Source: Mucor racemosus (lineage: Eukaryota > Mucoromycota > Mucoromycetes > Mucorales > Mucoraceae). From it: a stretch of DNA of 64,000 nucleotides. The DNA is taken from positions 124,001 to 188,000 of the forward strand of contig JAPEHQ010000013.1 of the NCBI GenBank assembly GCA_027405735.1. Reading direction: 5' to 3'. The stretch's first letter is position 1. Every line of letters begins with the position of its first letter. The translations under genes were made by a program, and so were the position numbers. Below the pieces are notes generated by a model. That model was not told where the DNA came from. It did not search any database and saw only the letters and a program-made list of their open reading frames with translations. Positions 42,973 through 55,717 of this stretch are shown piece after piece.

Positions 42973-45344
42973 CGCTATTATGTTTTATACGAATTTACCT
43001 TTTAAAAAGAAAAAAATCCAAATAAAAAGAAGAAAAAGATAGCAAAGGGCTTGAGATTGCCTTAATGTTAGAGTTATATATATATATATATATATAAAAA
43101 AAAAGACTAGTTTCTTTGTTATATAGCCATGACGACAGGTGAGGTTTGATTTGATATGATTAGTTCAAATAGCTTAAATTTTACAAACTACTTGCTCATC
43201 TTTTCTCGTGATGCTTATATTCATGCGCTCATGCATTTATCATAATTAAATCAAGGAGCAATAATTGCTATATTATCATTATTACTAGAAAAAATGACCA
43301 GTTGAATATTCTTTCCAAGTCAAACATCTCAAAACGATAAACAAAAAATATGCTCCTAGATTGTATCAAAAAATGTCAGAAATAACTTGCTAAATGTGTC
43401 GTGCAAAGATCACTTTTCTATTTTTATTTATTCATGTACACAAAATCAACAATTCAGTAACATGAATTGATATTTCCGTGATTCATTCCGAGTAAATAAA
43501 TATGTGTCTCATGACTAAAATGTTCCCCTTTCTATGAAATGATTTATATGAATCATTCACTCGCATCATTCAATATATGGTTCATTTAATATTAATCCAC
43601 GTTACTTTTTGGATTCTATTTGGAAACTGACATTTCAATCTGAGTATCACTAATATAGAAAATAAGATATTCATTTGATCTGTACGCTTTTTTTAAGGTT
43701 TTTTCGCACTAAACCAAATATTGCCTTATTTACAAAACTACAATTGTAAATATTATGATACCCAAAATGCATGTACAATGACCTTTTAACATGTTTGTGT
43801 GTACATCACAGGAGCGATCAATGCTGCACATTTTCGCAAATTCATCGGAAATGCTATTGAATTAAGTGTTAAAACCAAAAGAAATGGAATATCATTATAC
43901 GTTTATAAGTGCGTAAACCTGCGTCTCAATTTGGATTAGCACGCACCGTTTTTATCTAGTTTGTTTCAATATGGCTTTACTCGTAATTCACTGAATCATT
44001 CCTGGATCATTATTATATACAACGTTTCAATATTATATCACATGCCTTTATAGTTTGCAAATCATGTAATGTACCTACATATGTATTCATCTACAGATTA
44101 AGTTCACAAAATGATTTACTTGGTACCGGTACATAACCTTGGTTAGCGACAGACTTATTCTATATAATTTATAATTAAGCACAAATACTTTCTATCTCAT
44201 ACTTTCACACTTTTATATATTAAAAGATATATGAAATGTATCCTTAATGACAGTGGAAAATTACCCTTTTTAAGAAGTAATTATATCACCAAAAAGAAGT
44301 TGCATAATAAATATAATAGCTATCGACTGCATTTTCGCTTTTTGAACATTGGTTAACAGATTAGACTATTCCAACTTGAGCAACAATAATTATAATGTCA
44401 TCTCTCTATACCACTACGTAGTTATTTTGTCAATTTGAATTTGCATCATATGTAAACTCCACAATACCGTGAATTTCAATTTTAATGATAGACAGTGCAT
44501 TTTTGCATGGGTATTATGTTTGATTAGCACTAAAAAATAACGGATTTTTTCAAAATTTTTGAATCAAAAGGAACTGCTACAAAGGTTCTCTTTAAGCAAA
44601 AGGCTTTATTGTCTAAAATGGCATTCGCTGGAACAAAAATACGTATTAATAAAGGTTCGGCTTGAAAACCTTTACTTGTGAGCTAGGATTAATAACGGAA
44701 ATGTTGCTATGCCTACTTGCTAATGATAATGCTAATACATCAAAATGATAAATCGCATGCAGACGACATGAAATAGAGGGGGGAGGGGGCATTGTAATTA
44801 CTAGAGTAGCCTTTGTTGCTACGGTGTACTCAGATTAAGCCTTTATCATTGAATTTATTTCTTTTAGGGACATCTAATAATAAAAAATAATATGATCACT
44901 ATAAAATTTCATCTAATTTAATTAAAGTTACCCTCTATAATCGACGACCTTAATTTAGCTCTGATATACTCAGAAAAAGTTACACTTTAAAAGTTAAAAT
45001 CGGTTTAATAGTAAGTACCTGTGAATCAAGCAAAATTTAAATTTTCAAAAAATTGAATTTTCATAGTTCTTAATCTTCAAAATCGGAGCGTGCCCTCTTT
45101 TCTATAACTAATCTTATAATAAATACTTTTAGAATATACCTTAGACACACCTATATAAACAGATATAAATTGGTCGCATTATGCTACCTGTTCCTAAATT
45201 TATTCTGTATCTCACAAAAGACTCCAACAGGTAAAATCCGCTGCTTTTTCTTGAAAATTGGATCTGGCTTTTCAAACCAATTCAACTTTTTTTTCGCTAA
45301 ATAACGCCAAGAAAAAAATATATGCCAATATACCTGAGATGTTT
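42973..45344. other. Gene-free stretch, start of a repeat-rich block
   Basis: A (TA)n run at about 43076-43096 precedes the kinase gene and may mark its promoter. The rest is AT-rich with a G-rich 'gggggagggggg' patch near 44778. No gene or RNA could be supported. Pieces near 44500-45340 have the style of repeat F. Confidence 0.4.
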
Positions 45345-45866
45345 GACTTTCATCCAAACATGAGCATCTGGAAATATCCTATTTCTAGCAGGAGGAATAA
45401 TTTTTTTAGTGTTAATGTTTCAGATTTTTATAGACATTTCACTGCTAAAAATTAAAAACTTTGAGGCTCCATATCTCTACGAAAAATTAAGCTATGCTAA
45501 CTTGTTTTAAAGTGCTCTATACTATATTGAAGTATAAAAAGATTCTGAACACTTTTATTTTTTCATTTTTTTGACCTTTTTGTAGTATATTTCAAAATAT
45601 TTGTTAAATTGAGCAGCATTTTTTTAAATCCATGTCATTAACCTCGTTGAGCTCTTCCAGATGCAATTTAGTTTTTTTTCAAAATATTGATTTTTCATGG
45701 AGATATCCTCCAAAATGTGTGCAAAAGAATATCCTCACGTTTGCTTCAATTTTCCCCCTGTGAAGTGAACTAAGCTAGATTCCCATCATAAAATACCTAA
45801 ATTAAATGTCATTTCATTGAAACCATGCTATCAAAAATAAGACTATATAGTAAATAGACAATTGTG

Positions 45867-46764
45867 TCGTATATTTTCAGGATTGATAAATATTACTTAA
45901 AAAAGAATACAATTATAAAAGAATGAGTAATTAATCAGTTCTTCAACTGTATAATAAAAACAAGATATCGTTTATTTAGATGTAAAAGTAGGAATGGGCT
46001 TCGATTCGAGTTTGAATCGAGTTTTAACGGAAACGGCCATTCGATTCGAGTTGGAAAACGGCCCGTTCTTTTGTAACCCAGATAAAAAACGGGGTGGGAG
46101 CAAGTATTGGTTTGCCTTAAGGAGGCTGTTAATAGCAACATTGTCAAGTTAATATGGGATTATGAATTGATAATAGCATATTTGACAGTTTCACAACTTG
46201 AAGTATTTTTTCAATCCTGTTTTCGAGCTTAGCTAACAAAAAAAGAAAAGAAGAAACTCGAATACCCTCATTCGAGTTTGCATAAAAAACGGCCCGTTAA
46301 AGCAGTCAAACTCGGTTAACCGTAATACGATGCGTTGTTTGTGAAATCCTATGTAAAAGTATGGCCTTTTATATTGATTTGACATTGAGATCCTGAGATG
46401 TAATTTAAGGCACTATTAAACCATTGAATCTGTTTGATAGTAATCTATGGATTGAAATGGATCAATCATAATTTAACCGTTCTTGCAGAGCTTGTGAGTT
46501 GTGTTGTTTCAATGCTGCGCTAAATATGCTTGGATGTTGATTTGATAACTACTTGATTGGTTAACTGCTGGGATGAAATAATGTGGTGTCATAATTGAGG
46601 TCCAAGCGTTCTTGGTAATTACTGGATTAACCTTGGTACGCTAGGAGTTTCTTATATCCGATATCAAGACTTGCACTTCAATACATGTCGTAGTCAATAG
46701 ATTGTAAGATGTATTGATACTGTAGAAGGTGATAATGTATGATACTAGTAGGTGGAATACAACA
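45867..46764 (+). repeat. Dispersed repeat 'A', copy 2
   Basis: Inserted into repeat G, with AATTG on both sides as a possible 5-bp target duplication. Its right part (46360-46740) matches 905-1312. Its first bases (TGTCGTAT) and its last bases (ATACAACA) are roughly inverse. It contains a 363-bp MITE. Confidence 0.6.
45989..46351 (+). mobile_element. hAT-type MITE, copy 1 (363 bp)
   Basis: Begins TAGGAATGGGCTTCG and ends GAAATCCTA, flanked on both sides by the perfect 8-bp duplication TGTAAAAG (45981-45988, 46352-46359). An 8-bp duplication and TAGG...CCTA ends are hAT hallmarks. Both ends carry TTCGAGTTTGAATCGAG-like words, similar in style to the CTCGAG arrays of the hAT element at 2.6-9.0 kb. 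The sequence is identical by eye to the copy at 49008-49370 over all 363 bp. No coding capacity. Confidence 0.9.
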
Positions 46765-48139
46765 AATTGCATGAAGATAGCAAGGGTATAATACTCAAAT
46801 AAGAGATGCTAAAATACTAAAGTAATGTGGGATATCCCAAATAAAAAAATGCAAAAAGTACATGCTTATCAAGTAGAACAAGTAAGGGCTGTTCTGAAAG
46901 CATGATTGACAAACTATATTTAAAACACCGTTCTTGATCCACCAAATCAATAACCAAACAACCCAACATTTATACTCAAAATTAATGGAATCGTTGACAA
47001 TTGCAATACAATTGCAAGATAGTAAATAATCACCAAATAATATACATAGAGACGTAGAATAACCATTTTATTGCACATTATCCATATTTTAATAAAGAAG
47101 GATTTTAACAGTATTCTTTATCGCTTTTTACACCCATATTTTACTGCACCCTGTACTCCCTCATCCCAAATTCTGAATTTGAAAAAAATTGACAAGAATC
47201 TCATTTTCTCTACAAAAAATGCATTTAAAAGGTTCAGCAATGGCTCAATCAATAGATAATTTTTTTGCACATTATTTTCAATATTTATATTTAAAATATG
47301 CTTATGAAAAGTGACCTATAATTTTAAAAAACCTCCAAAATTTCAATTATATTTTATACAAAATTTAATGTCAATTGTTTGTCTGAATTTTGTTTCGATA
47401 GATGAAGAATTCAAAACTGTACAAAAAACATTTAGTATGCTAAGTCTACTTACTTTGCAGTTCATGAGCTATTAAACAATTTTGTTTTTTGAATCATTTT
47501 CTGATCGATTTTACAACAGATTGATTTTGGAACTCAGTCAGCATAGTTTAAAGATGTAATATAAACTGTTATTCTGATTATCTCGATGAACAATGAATAT
47601 TTTTCGCTGAAACAAAAAATAAAGAGTAGTTTTCAGTTAGATCTATCCTGTGAATACAAAAAACAAACGCCTCATTTTGATGCTCAATTTTTTACAATCG
47701 ATTTTAGGTCAACTTTAGTCAAAGTTAGGCCAGTGCGCTTACATTTTGATATTAACTCTTTTATTTTTGGACAGATATCGATGGACCGTAGAAGGAAGGT
47801 ACATCTCAGTTGAAGATTTCATGTAATTCGACTCAATATTGGGGGAAGACATTCAAAAACCATCTGAAACCTACCTTTTACAACCGTAAAAAACCGATAA
47901 CAAAAACCCTAATCTCGACGAATTTTGATCCTAACTTTTTCTAACTTCACATAATAATAAGTGCACATCTTTGGTATGCTAATCTCAAAGGACAACTTTT
48001 ACAACCTACTGTGTGTTGAGAAAACCATGGCTAAAATCCACCTACCGTTTACTGCGCATTTTTATTGAAAACGATTAAAAATATGTTCTCTATATGAAGA
48101 ATATTAATTCAAGTAAGCTGTCACTCTACATGGACATAG

Positions 48140-48500
48140 ATGTAAATAAGTGATTTATCGAGACTTTGTAAATTAAAATCAATGTAAAAAGTACCGTTTA
48201 TTATAATGAATTAAATATGGGTTTATATAATTATTGGGATTGTGTGATAAGATCTAATGGACAGGGATCCATTAGATGCGACAATAGATATTATTATTAA
48301 TGTGTATGGATATAACGTGTTATGTTTCAGTGGTAATATTGCTATAAGTTATGTTTCATTATTAGTTCCTGGGTGACAGGAACCAGTTATTGGATATATA
48401 AGATCTGCTAGATTTGTTGGAGATCTTCTATATATCGAATGTTGTAATTCTAATAGATCAATAAGTACTAAAAGTAATCCAGATATCAGCATCCATGGGA
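48140..48500 (+). repeat. Dispersed repeat 'E', copy 2
   Basis: Matches the outer parts of 3246-3850 without the inner 280-bp insertion. Shared words include 'gataagatctaatgga', 'gggatccatta' and 'ttatgtttcatt'. No coding capacity. Confidence 0.6.
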
Positions 48501-48608
48501 CATTGTGTATTCAATAAGTTTGAACAACAAGTTGGTTAACTGCTATTTACGCCTACTAGGATCAGTAAGCTCGCCAGTTCTCGCCGAATATGGATCAAAA
48601 TGAGCTTC

Positions 48609-49440
48609 TGTTGCAACGGTAACTACTTTCAGTGTTGCTCAATAAAGTTGAAAAAGGTTCAGCCACCCTGAGTTGCTGTGGAAATGGAAAAATGAAAACA
48701 TGTTCTTGTTCAAACTATTTTGTATGGAATGTTTCAGATATTCTTTGAAAATTTTTATAAAATCAAATAGTGATTCAAAGCTGAATTTTGAGGTTGCACT
48801 AAATGCGCAGTAGATTTAAAAATAAAGTATTTTGGTTTCATTAGCTAAGAGCTGTTTTTGAAGGACCTTTGTGCATGTTTTATTAAGAAAAACTCTATTC
48901 CTCTGCTTAAAGAAATAGTGCAACAGGAAAAATACTCAAAATCATTGAATATTAATCCAAATGGGCTGAAAGTTTCAATATATATATATATATATATATA
49001 TTACAGCTAGGATTTCACAAACAACGCATCGTATTACGGTTAACCGAGTTTGACTGCTTTAACGGGCCGTTTTTTATGCAAACTCGAATGAGGGTATTCG
49101 AGTTTCTTCTTTTCTTTTTTTGTTAGCTAAGCTCGAAAACAGGATTGAAAAAATACTTCAAGTTGTGAAACTGTCAAATATGCTATTATCAATTCATAAT
49201 CCCATATTAACTTGACAATGTTGCTATTAACAGCCTCCTTAAGGCAAACCAATACTTGCTCCCACCCCGTTTTTTATCTGGGTTACAAAAGAACGGGCCG
49301 TTTTCCAACTCGAATCGAATGGCCGTTTCCGTTAAAACTCGATTCAAACTCGAATCGAAGCCCATTCCTAATTACAGCTGTTGTTGTATAATTATCACCT
49401 TCTACTATCTATACACACCACATTTGGTTACACTCTACGA
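48609..49440 (+). repeat. Dispersed repeat 'D', copy 2, with a MITE inside
   Basis: Matches 37726-38120 up to a (TA)n stretch, then is interrupted at ATTACAGC by a MITE. It continues with 'ctgttgttgtataattatca' after it. Because copy 1 lacks the MITE, the target site is known. Confidence 0.7.
49008..49370 (-). mobile_element. hAT-type MITE, copy 2 (363 bp, reverse)
   Basis: Reverse complement of 45989-46351, with no difference found by eye. It is flanked by the perfect 8-bp duplication ATTACAGC (49000-49007 and 49371-49378). Two identical copies with different target duplications mean recent, separate insertions. Confidence 0.92.
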
Positions 49441-51369
49441 ATCTCATTATTAATTTATATTGTCACTTCAAGCAGTCCTTATTTACTAATTTGTCATTAG
49501 TATATAAACCACATCTCATGAATAAAAGAATAAGTATCAGTTTAGTTTTGATCCCTTAGTTTGACCCACAGTTGGAAAGCTGACATTTATCAAGGCTTTA
49601 CTTTGTTTTATTATTTTTAACTATTCTAGCATATCAGATATATGTTAGAATAAAACAGCTGTAGCAGTATTCAAAATTAAAATTTTAGCATTCAATTGAT
49701 TTGCTAGTTAAATCGTAGAGACTAGGGGTCAGGGATCAGATGCCCACTTTTTTTCGCATGGGATTTGTGGCAAGATCGACCATTTCAAATTAGAAATAAC
49801 GCTAAATCAGCAAAAAATAATTTACAAATAATTGATCGTAAGTTTGAAGGGAAATTTTGACAGATTTTCATCCAAAATACTAGAACTCCTATTTTTTTGG
49901 TTGTATAATTAAAATTCGATTGTTTCCTGTAACAGAGTCAATTTGTAGCTACTGCCTACTAGGAATGTTCTCGAGCCAAGCTTGCATTAGTAAATTTGGC
50001 TGGCAAATTCTGGCTCGACAGCAGCGCTAAAAGCTACAAACAAGTTGTTGATCGCAACTGTATATTGCTTTATAACTGTAGATAAAAGTATATTTTTCTC
50101 ACTTTTTTTGGATTCGTATTTCAAAGTCGGTTAACCATTAGCGAAAAATCGAGGATCTGGAGTATATAATCAATGCAACGCTCATTTTCATTTTTCTCAT
50201 TCAAAGATTCATATTATCTCAAAAGAAAATTGAGTCAAGTCGACATCAATAAGTATTATCATATGGCTTTAAAATAGCCCAAATACTGCATTTTTTCAAT
50301 ATTTATTTCCTAAGAAACGAATAAAATTCCAAAAATTCTAAACTTTTATATGTTATAGGGAATACAAAGCAAACATTTATTTTTGGAAATAACCATGTGC
50401 AGAAAATTAATAGTTCCTCGAGATATATATCTTTAAGGCGTTTTCTTCTATTCTACAGCATACGATATGATCTATCAGAATTAGGAATTACCGAATTACC
50501 AATTTAGAACGTCCGTCAAACCATTATGTTAAATATTCAAATCAAACAATACTGCATTCCATGCGTGTATCATCATGCTACTATTGAATTATAGAAGTAT
50601 GCCTCCATTATATTCATACAACATCCATACGTTTATTTTACTTATATTGTCATTCACATTTAATACACTTATTCAATTGGTATATATAAGCTCATAACAA
50701 AACGATATTTTTTTCATTCGAATAATTTTATATTTTCACCCTTCGATAAATCACGATAAATACAGACACTTAGACTACTGCCATTATGTAACATCTCAGG
50801 TATCTATTTGTTTTTTTTTAGTATGGGTTACTTATTAGAAAGATGGCAGGCTTCGATTTTTAAAATTAGTTATCGAAAAACAATATCATTTACGGAGCTC
50901 AAAAAAGTTTGTACTATCACTTAAAATTTTCGAGATAGATGTTCAAATCATTTGCACAACTTGAAGCCTAGCATAATCTAGACATGCTTGAAGGTGTCTA
51001 AAGATATCAAGACTTTAAACCCCCCTTGATTACAAAGGTTGTTAGTTATTTCCTCTTCTCAGGCACATAATAAAAAAAAATCCTAATCTCCAATTTTTTT
51101 TTCTCTTGCACCAAAACCAATTTCTTAAATGCAAAATATTTGCAACGATGATTAATTTTCTTTTTTTATATATATATATAAATAATAACAGTATCTTTTT
51201 TTCTATCAAAAATATAAAGTGGTGTATTTGAGATAATGTAAATGACAAGGAAAAAAATATGTGAGTTTTAGTGAAAAAGGAGAAAAAAAAGAAAAAGAAA
51301 AAAAGTATTTAATCTATAAAATATGGTAAAAGAGAGAGAAAAAAAAGAAACGATTATATTTTAGGTGAT
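49441..51369. other. Gene-free stretch before the PDHB gene
   Basis: AT-rich with no supportable gene. The segment next to 51370 (51250-51360) is strongly purine-rich and contains AAAG/AAAAG runs. It is probably the 3' untranslated region of the pyruvate dehydrogenase gene read on the other strand. Confidence 0.4.
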
Positions 51370-52896
51370 TTAGAAACCAACTTTCTTGTCCAAGTTGTCT
51401 CTAGCAGCCTTGGCAATGACATTCTCATCAGGGAAAGCAAGACCTTCGAGGTTAGCAGCATAAGGAGTGAGAACATCAGCACCAGTGACACGGCTCATAG
51501 GAGCATCCAAGTGCCAGAAAGCATCACCTACAAAATAAAAGATTAGTATCTCTTTCTGCCCAATAAATAAAAATAAAAATAAAAATAAAAATAAAAATAA
51601 AAATAAAAATAAAAATAAACTTACTCTCCATGATTTGAGCAGAGATCTCAGAACCGACACCAAAGGCAGCCCAAGCATTCTCAACAGAGATGATGTGGTT
51701 AGTCTTCTTAACAGAGTTGAAGATGGTCTCAGTATCAAGAGGCTTGATAGATCTAAGGTTAATAACTTCAGCGGAGATACCGTTCTTGGCTAAAAGATCA
51801 GCAGCCTTCATGGCGAAACCAACAGTTCTGGAGTGAGAGACAATGGTGATATCCTTACCCTCACGCTCAATTTTGGCCTTACCAATAGGGAGAACAAAGT
51901 CATCTTTAAGGGCTTCAGCAGACATAGGGTAAGAAGTACCATATTCAAGTTCGTTTTCGAGGAAGACAACAGGGTTAGGGTCACGAATAGCGGCCTTCAA
52001 CAAACCCTTAGCATCCTCAGAGTTCCAAGGAGAAAGAACCTTGAGACCAGGAACGGAACCATACCAAGCAGAGAAATCTTGAGAATGTTGAGCACCAACA
52101 CCAGCAGCGGCACCGTTAGGACCACGGAAGACGATAGGACACTTGACAATACCACCAGACATATAATGAGTCTTAGCAGCAGAGTTAACGATTTGGTCAA
52201 TGGCCTATTCAATTGGATGTTGAGTAAAAAAAAATTTTTTTTTGCTTCCCCGTATTTTTTTTGAATTTTTTTTTTTTACCTGCATGGCAAAGTTGAAGGT
52301 CATGAACTCACAAACAGGCTTCAAACCACAGAAAGCAGAACCAACAGCAATACCGGCGAAACCCATCTCAGTAATGGGAGTATCGATGACACGCTTAGCA
52401 CCAAATTTGTCTAATAAACCTTTGGTAACCTAGGTGATAAAATTGCGGGGTATTAGTATTTTAAACTCCGTCAAATCCCCCCTTGAAAGAACCCGAATCT
52501 ACCCCAATCTTTTTTCTTATTTTCCCGGAATATCCCATTCATTATTACACTAAAACCACCCCTCCACCCCCTAACAATCTATACGCGATTTTGTTTTGAT
52601 TTTGCAATGTACCTTGTAAGCACCGTTATATTGAGCAACTTCTTCACCGAGAACATAAACTTTATCATCCTTGATCATTTCTTCTTCAATGGCTTGGTTC
52701 AAAGCCTCACGAACAGTCATCTAATTTTTTTATTATTAATAAAGAGAATTAAAAATGTAGAAACATTTCAAACCTCAGTTCCAGTGGAGTTGAAACGCTT
52801 TTGTGAGAAAGCAACAGCAGTAGGCTTCATGGAAACGGCAGCAGCACGCTTCATGGCAGTAGGAGCCATGCGGTTAAGAGTTGCGAGGAAAGTCAT
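51370..52896 (-). CDS. PDB1: Pyruvate dehydrogenase E1 beta subunit, mitochondrial
   Basis: Predicted 372 residues in five exons: 52774-52896, 52613-52720, 52280-52429, 51625-52204 and 51370-51527. The sum is in frame. It is part of the E1 heterotetramer that decarboxylates pyruvate with thiamine diphosphate in the mitochondrial matrix, feeding acetyl-CoA to the TCA cycle. The first exon encodes a mitochondrial targeting sequence rich in Met, Ala, Lys and Arg, ending near SQKRFNST. The mature part starts [15 protein letters not shown]. Other landmarks are [19 protein letters not shown], '[17 protein letters not shown]', '[20 protein letters not shown]', and the C-terminal '[17 protein letters not shown]'. 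Length and order fit the family. Intron 4 is largely an AAAAAT repeat. Confidence 0.96.
51564..51619 (+). repeat. AAAAAT hexanucleotide microsatellite in a PDB1 intron
   Basis: About nine tandem AAAAAT units (TTTTTA on the coding strand) fill most of the last intron. The repeat starts next to the GTAAGT donor. Length changes here would not alter the protein but could affect splicing. Confidence 0.85.
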
Positions 52897-53308
52897 TTTT
52901 ATTGATAGTTAAAAAAACGTACAAAACAAAAAAGAAGAAGAAAAAGAAGAATAAAAAATTAAAAGGAAATGAGATAAAAAAGAAGCCCAAAAAGCCCGCA
53001 CTCGCCCGCACCATGTTTACTAGTTTTTGCTTCAATCATTGACCTAAAAGGGTCACAATATCCGCCTAAAAAGCAATATGATCCGGGCAGCATTTTGTCC
53101 AGTCATTTTGGTCCCGTATAAAAGCGAGAAACCCTTATAAAATACCTTTTATGATATTTTATTTACTTCTTGTCATACTAGTCGTTAAATTTCGAAGCTA
53201 AATAAATACATGGTGTAACAAAGGTATTTTCGAGATTTTTTAATGATATGTTTTTTAAACAAAAAAAAAAAAGGATTCTTTTTATTATTGATTCTTCTTT
53301 TTTCTTTC
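52897..53308. other. Intergenic, PDB1 promoter side
   Basis: Contains the PDB1 upstream region and the 3' end of the SEC1 gene, both on the minus strand. An A12 run lies near 53261. No other gene seen. Confidence 0.5.
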
Positions 53309-55686
53309 CTACCATTTGCCTAATATTTTATGTCCTTTAGATGTACTATTACTAGCAGATGTAGTAGAAGAAGTTGTTCGAGGTGGAAGTGTCTTGTTGA
53401 CATTTGATGCATTGACATTTGATTTATGAATTGATCCTGTATAAGGAGGAACAACGTTTGTTTGTGTTGATAATCTCTTGTCTAATTTACCAATATCCTC
53501 CACAAATTTGTCGGGTGTGATAATATGAGTTGAACCTGAAAATTGGAATTAGTTTCATATCAGATAACAAAAATTTTTATGATTTTTTTTTTTTACCAAT
53601 ATAAACTTCTCGATCAAATGTTTCTGCAATTTCATAAGCTGATCGAATTTCAGAATAAGTCATGCCTCCTACAATAAATATAATAATAGGTGGGCCAGAA
53701 GGTGGTTTAACAACAGCCTAATAATATAGAAAATTAGCCATTTCAAATGAATATTTCAAAATTAAAAAAAAAAAAAGACTTACATTAGCCCCGGTTGATT
53801 TCTTATGCCACTGAGTTTTATATACTCTTAATTTAGGTACTTCTTTAACAGATTCAGTTGTATCCTTTCTGGTATTGTGTTGCTTGACATTGCGAATATT
53901 ATTAGGGAATAAACTTTGATCAATGCTACCATCAATATGACCTTCCATAATACGTTTAACAACAGGAACATAACGAGATAAATCAAATGGTACTTCTTGT
54001 TGAGGGTTGACCTTCTTTTTCCAACTCTTCTTCATTTTTTTACCTTGTCGATTAGCTGATTTAGATAATTGAACACCCAACATTTTAATATTTTCAATAG
54101 CATCCTTGTACTCTTGTTCTAAACGTGCAACAGCAAGTAATGTTTCCAAATCTTCGGGATCAACAGTGTCGGATGTTGCAATCCAAAGTAAAATTAATCG
54201 AGTTTTAACCATTTGAGTAGTTAATGGATCATCCAAAATAGGAGTTAACGATTCTACCAAGTTTTTGGGCTTTTCACCTTCTGGTGTTTCACCACAAGCC
54301 ATATCTTGTTCCAATAAACCAATTTCTTCTAAATTTTGATTTTTAAATTCTTGCATACATTCGCTAGCAATGTTCATGTGTGCAGAAAATCTAGTTTTCA
54401 TTTCTTGGAATTGAGGCAAATTACTAATCATATTCTTCATATCGTTCAAACTTCCTGCAGTAGTAGGGCCTCCAGTACCAGAGATCTTGTTTTCATTGAT
54501 AAATGCATTGAAATCACTAATGAGTTTCTCAGTAGTATTTGCGATATGCATGTGACGAATGTTGGTATAAACAGGATCTTGCTCTACAAGAGTAACTTCC
54601 TGGTCTTGAGTTGTACCGTCTTCTTGTGTATATTTGTATTCATATTTGAGACCTGCTGGAATTTCTTCAACTTCCAACAAATCAGCAATCATAGCTTGGT
54701 AAGTGAATTCATGCAAGAAAGGTGAAATGGGATCAATAGTACGATCAAGGATTATTAAGGTACCGCTAGGAAGTGTAGGGTCTCTGGGAGGCTGTTATAA
54801 TAACAATACAATCATGAGTTAATACTAGAAATTTTTTTTTCTGCTTCAACTTACAGGAAATTCAGGATTAGTAGCACAAAAATTGTCTAATTCAGACTGA
54901 ACAAGTTTTGCCAAATGTTCGGGAATTCTACGATTAATAGTCTCTTTAATGTCCAAAGGACGATGGTATCTGATTAAAGGATTTTCACCAATAGTAACAC
55001 AAACACATAAAAGCTAAAATCAAACATGAAATAGTGATTAGGCTTAGCTCAAATCATTATTTTTAATTTTTTTTTGCCTTGGTACCTGTTTAGCAATATC
55101 ATCTAACTGAGGTTCAATTTGTCCTGGGCTTGTATCAAGACCTCCAAATAATCCAAGAAACTTTCTTTGATCATCCAATGTATAGACACAATTTTCTCGA
55201 ACTAGAACACATTGTTAAATCAACGGGTTTCAATCACTTGATTTATTTGATATATCCTTACCTAAAAAGTCGACATACATTTCTTTTAAACTTCTAATAT
55301 CATTAGCTGCATTAGCTGCGTTCAAAAGACGAGTAAACTCATCAAAAGTGTTGTTGTCCAAAGCTATGTATTTAAACGCTTAGTTTTTAACGTCTTGAAA
55401 CATTCAATAAACATTACCATTGATGAAATGAACATGAGCAGCAGCATACATCTTTCCTTCTTTGCGTGAAAAGTCATCTACTAAACGAGAGCACGATTCA
55501 ATACAGGGTGTCAATATGTAAATCGCCTCATAACTAGGATAAGGTTGTCTTGGTTTTTCGATATTCTCTACCACTATTTAATTTAAACATGTTAGCAAGC
55601 TATTTGGATGGTTTTTAAGGGTTTTATGGAAGTAATTACAAGTAACCTAGCAACAGATATATTAATAAACACGTTCCTGATTTACA

Positions 55687-55717
<31 letters not shown>

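Larger units (their letters stand above)
45759..47148 (+). repeat. Solo-LTR-like repeat 'G', copy 2 (interrupted)
   Basis: Starts TGTGAAGTGAACT and ends TTTTACTGCA, like the 485-bp copy at 4426-4910. The body is interrupted after 'aaatagacaattg' (45866) and resumes at 'aaattgcatgaagatagc' (about 46765). It is second from the outside in the nest. Confidence 0.65.
45345..48080 (-). repeat. Long repeat 'F', copy 2 (reverse), split by insertions
   Basis: 45345-45758 and 47160-48080 are the two halves of one copy of repeat F in reverse orientation. In the uninterrupted copy the halves meet at about 25930. Between them lies solo-LTR-like repeat G, which in turn contains repeat A and a MITE. This is the outermost layer of a four-level nest. 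Confidence 0.65.

Noticed and set aside
51524..51738. Phe/Ile repeat extension of the PDB1 reading frame
   Set aside because: The (FI)n stretch is the AAAAAT microsatellite of intron 4. A normal GTAAGT...TTGTAG intron removes it and gives the conserved C-terminus.
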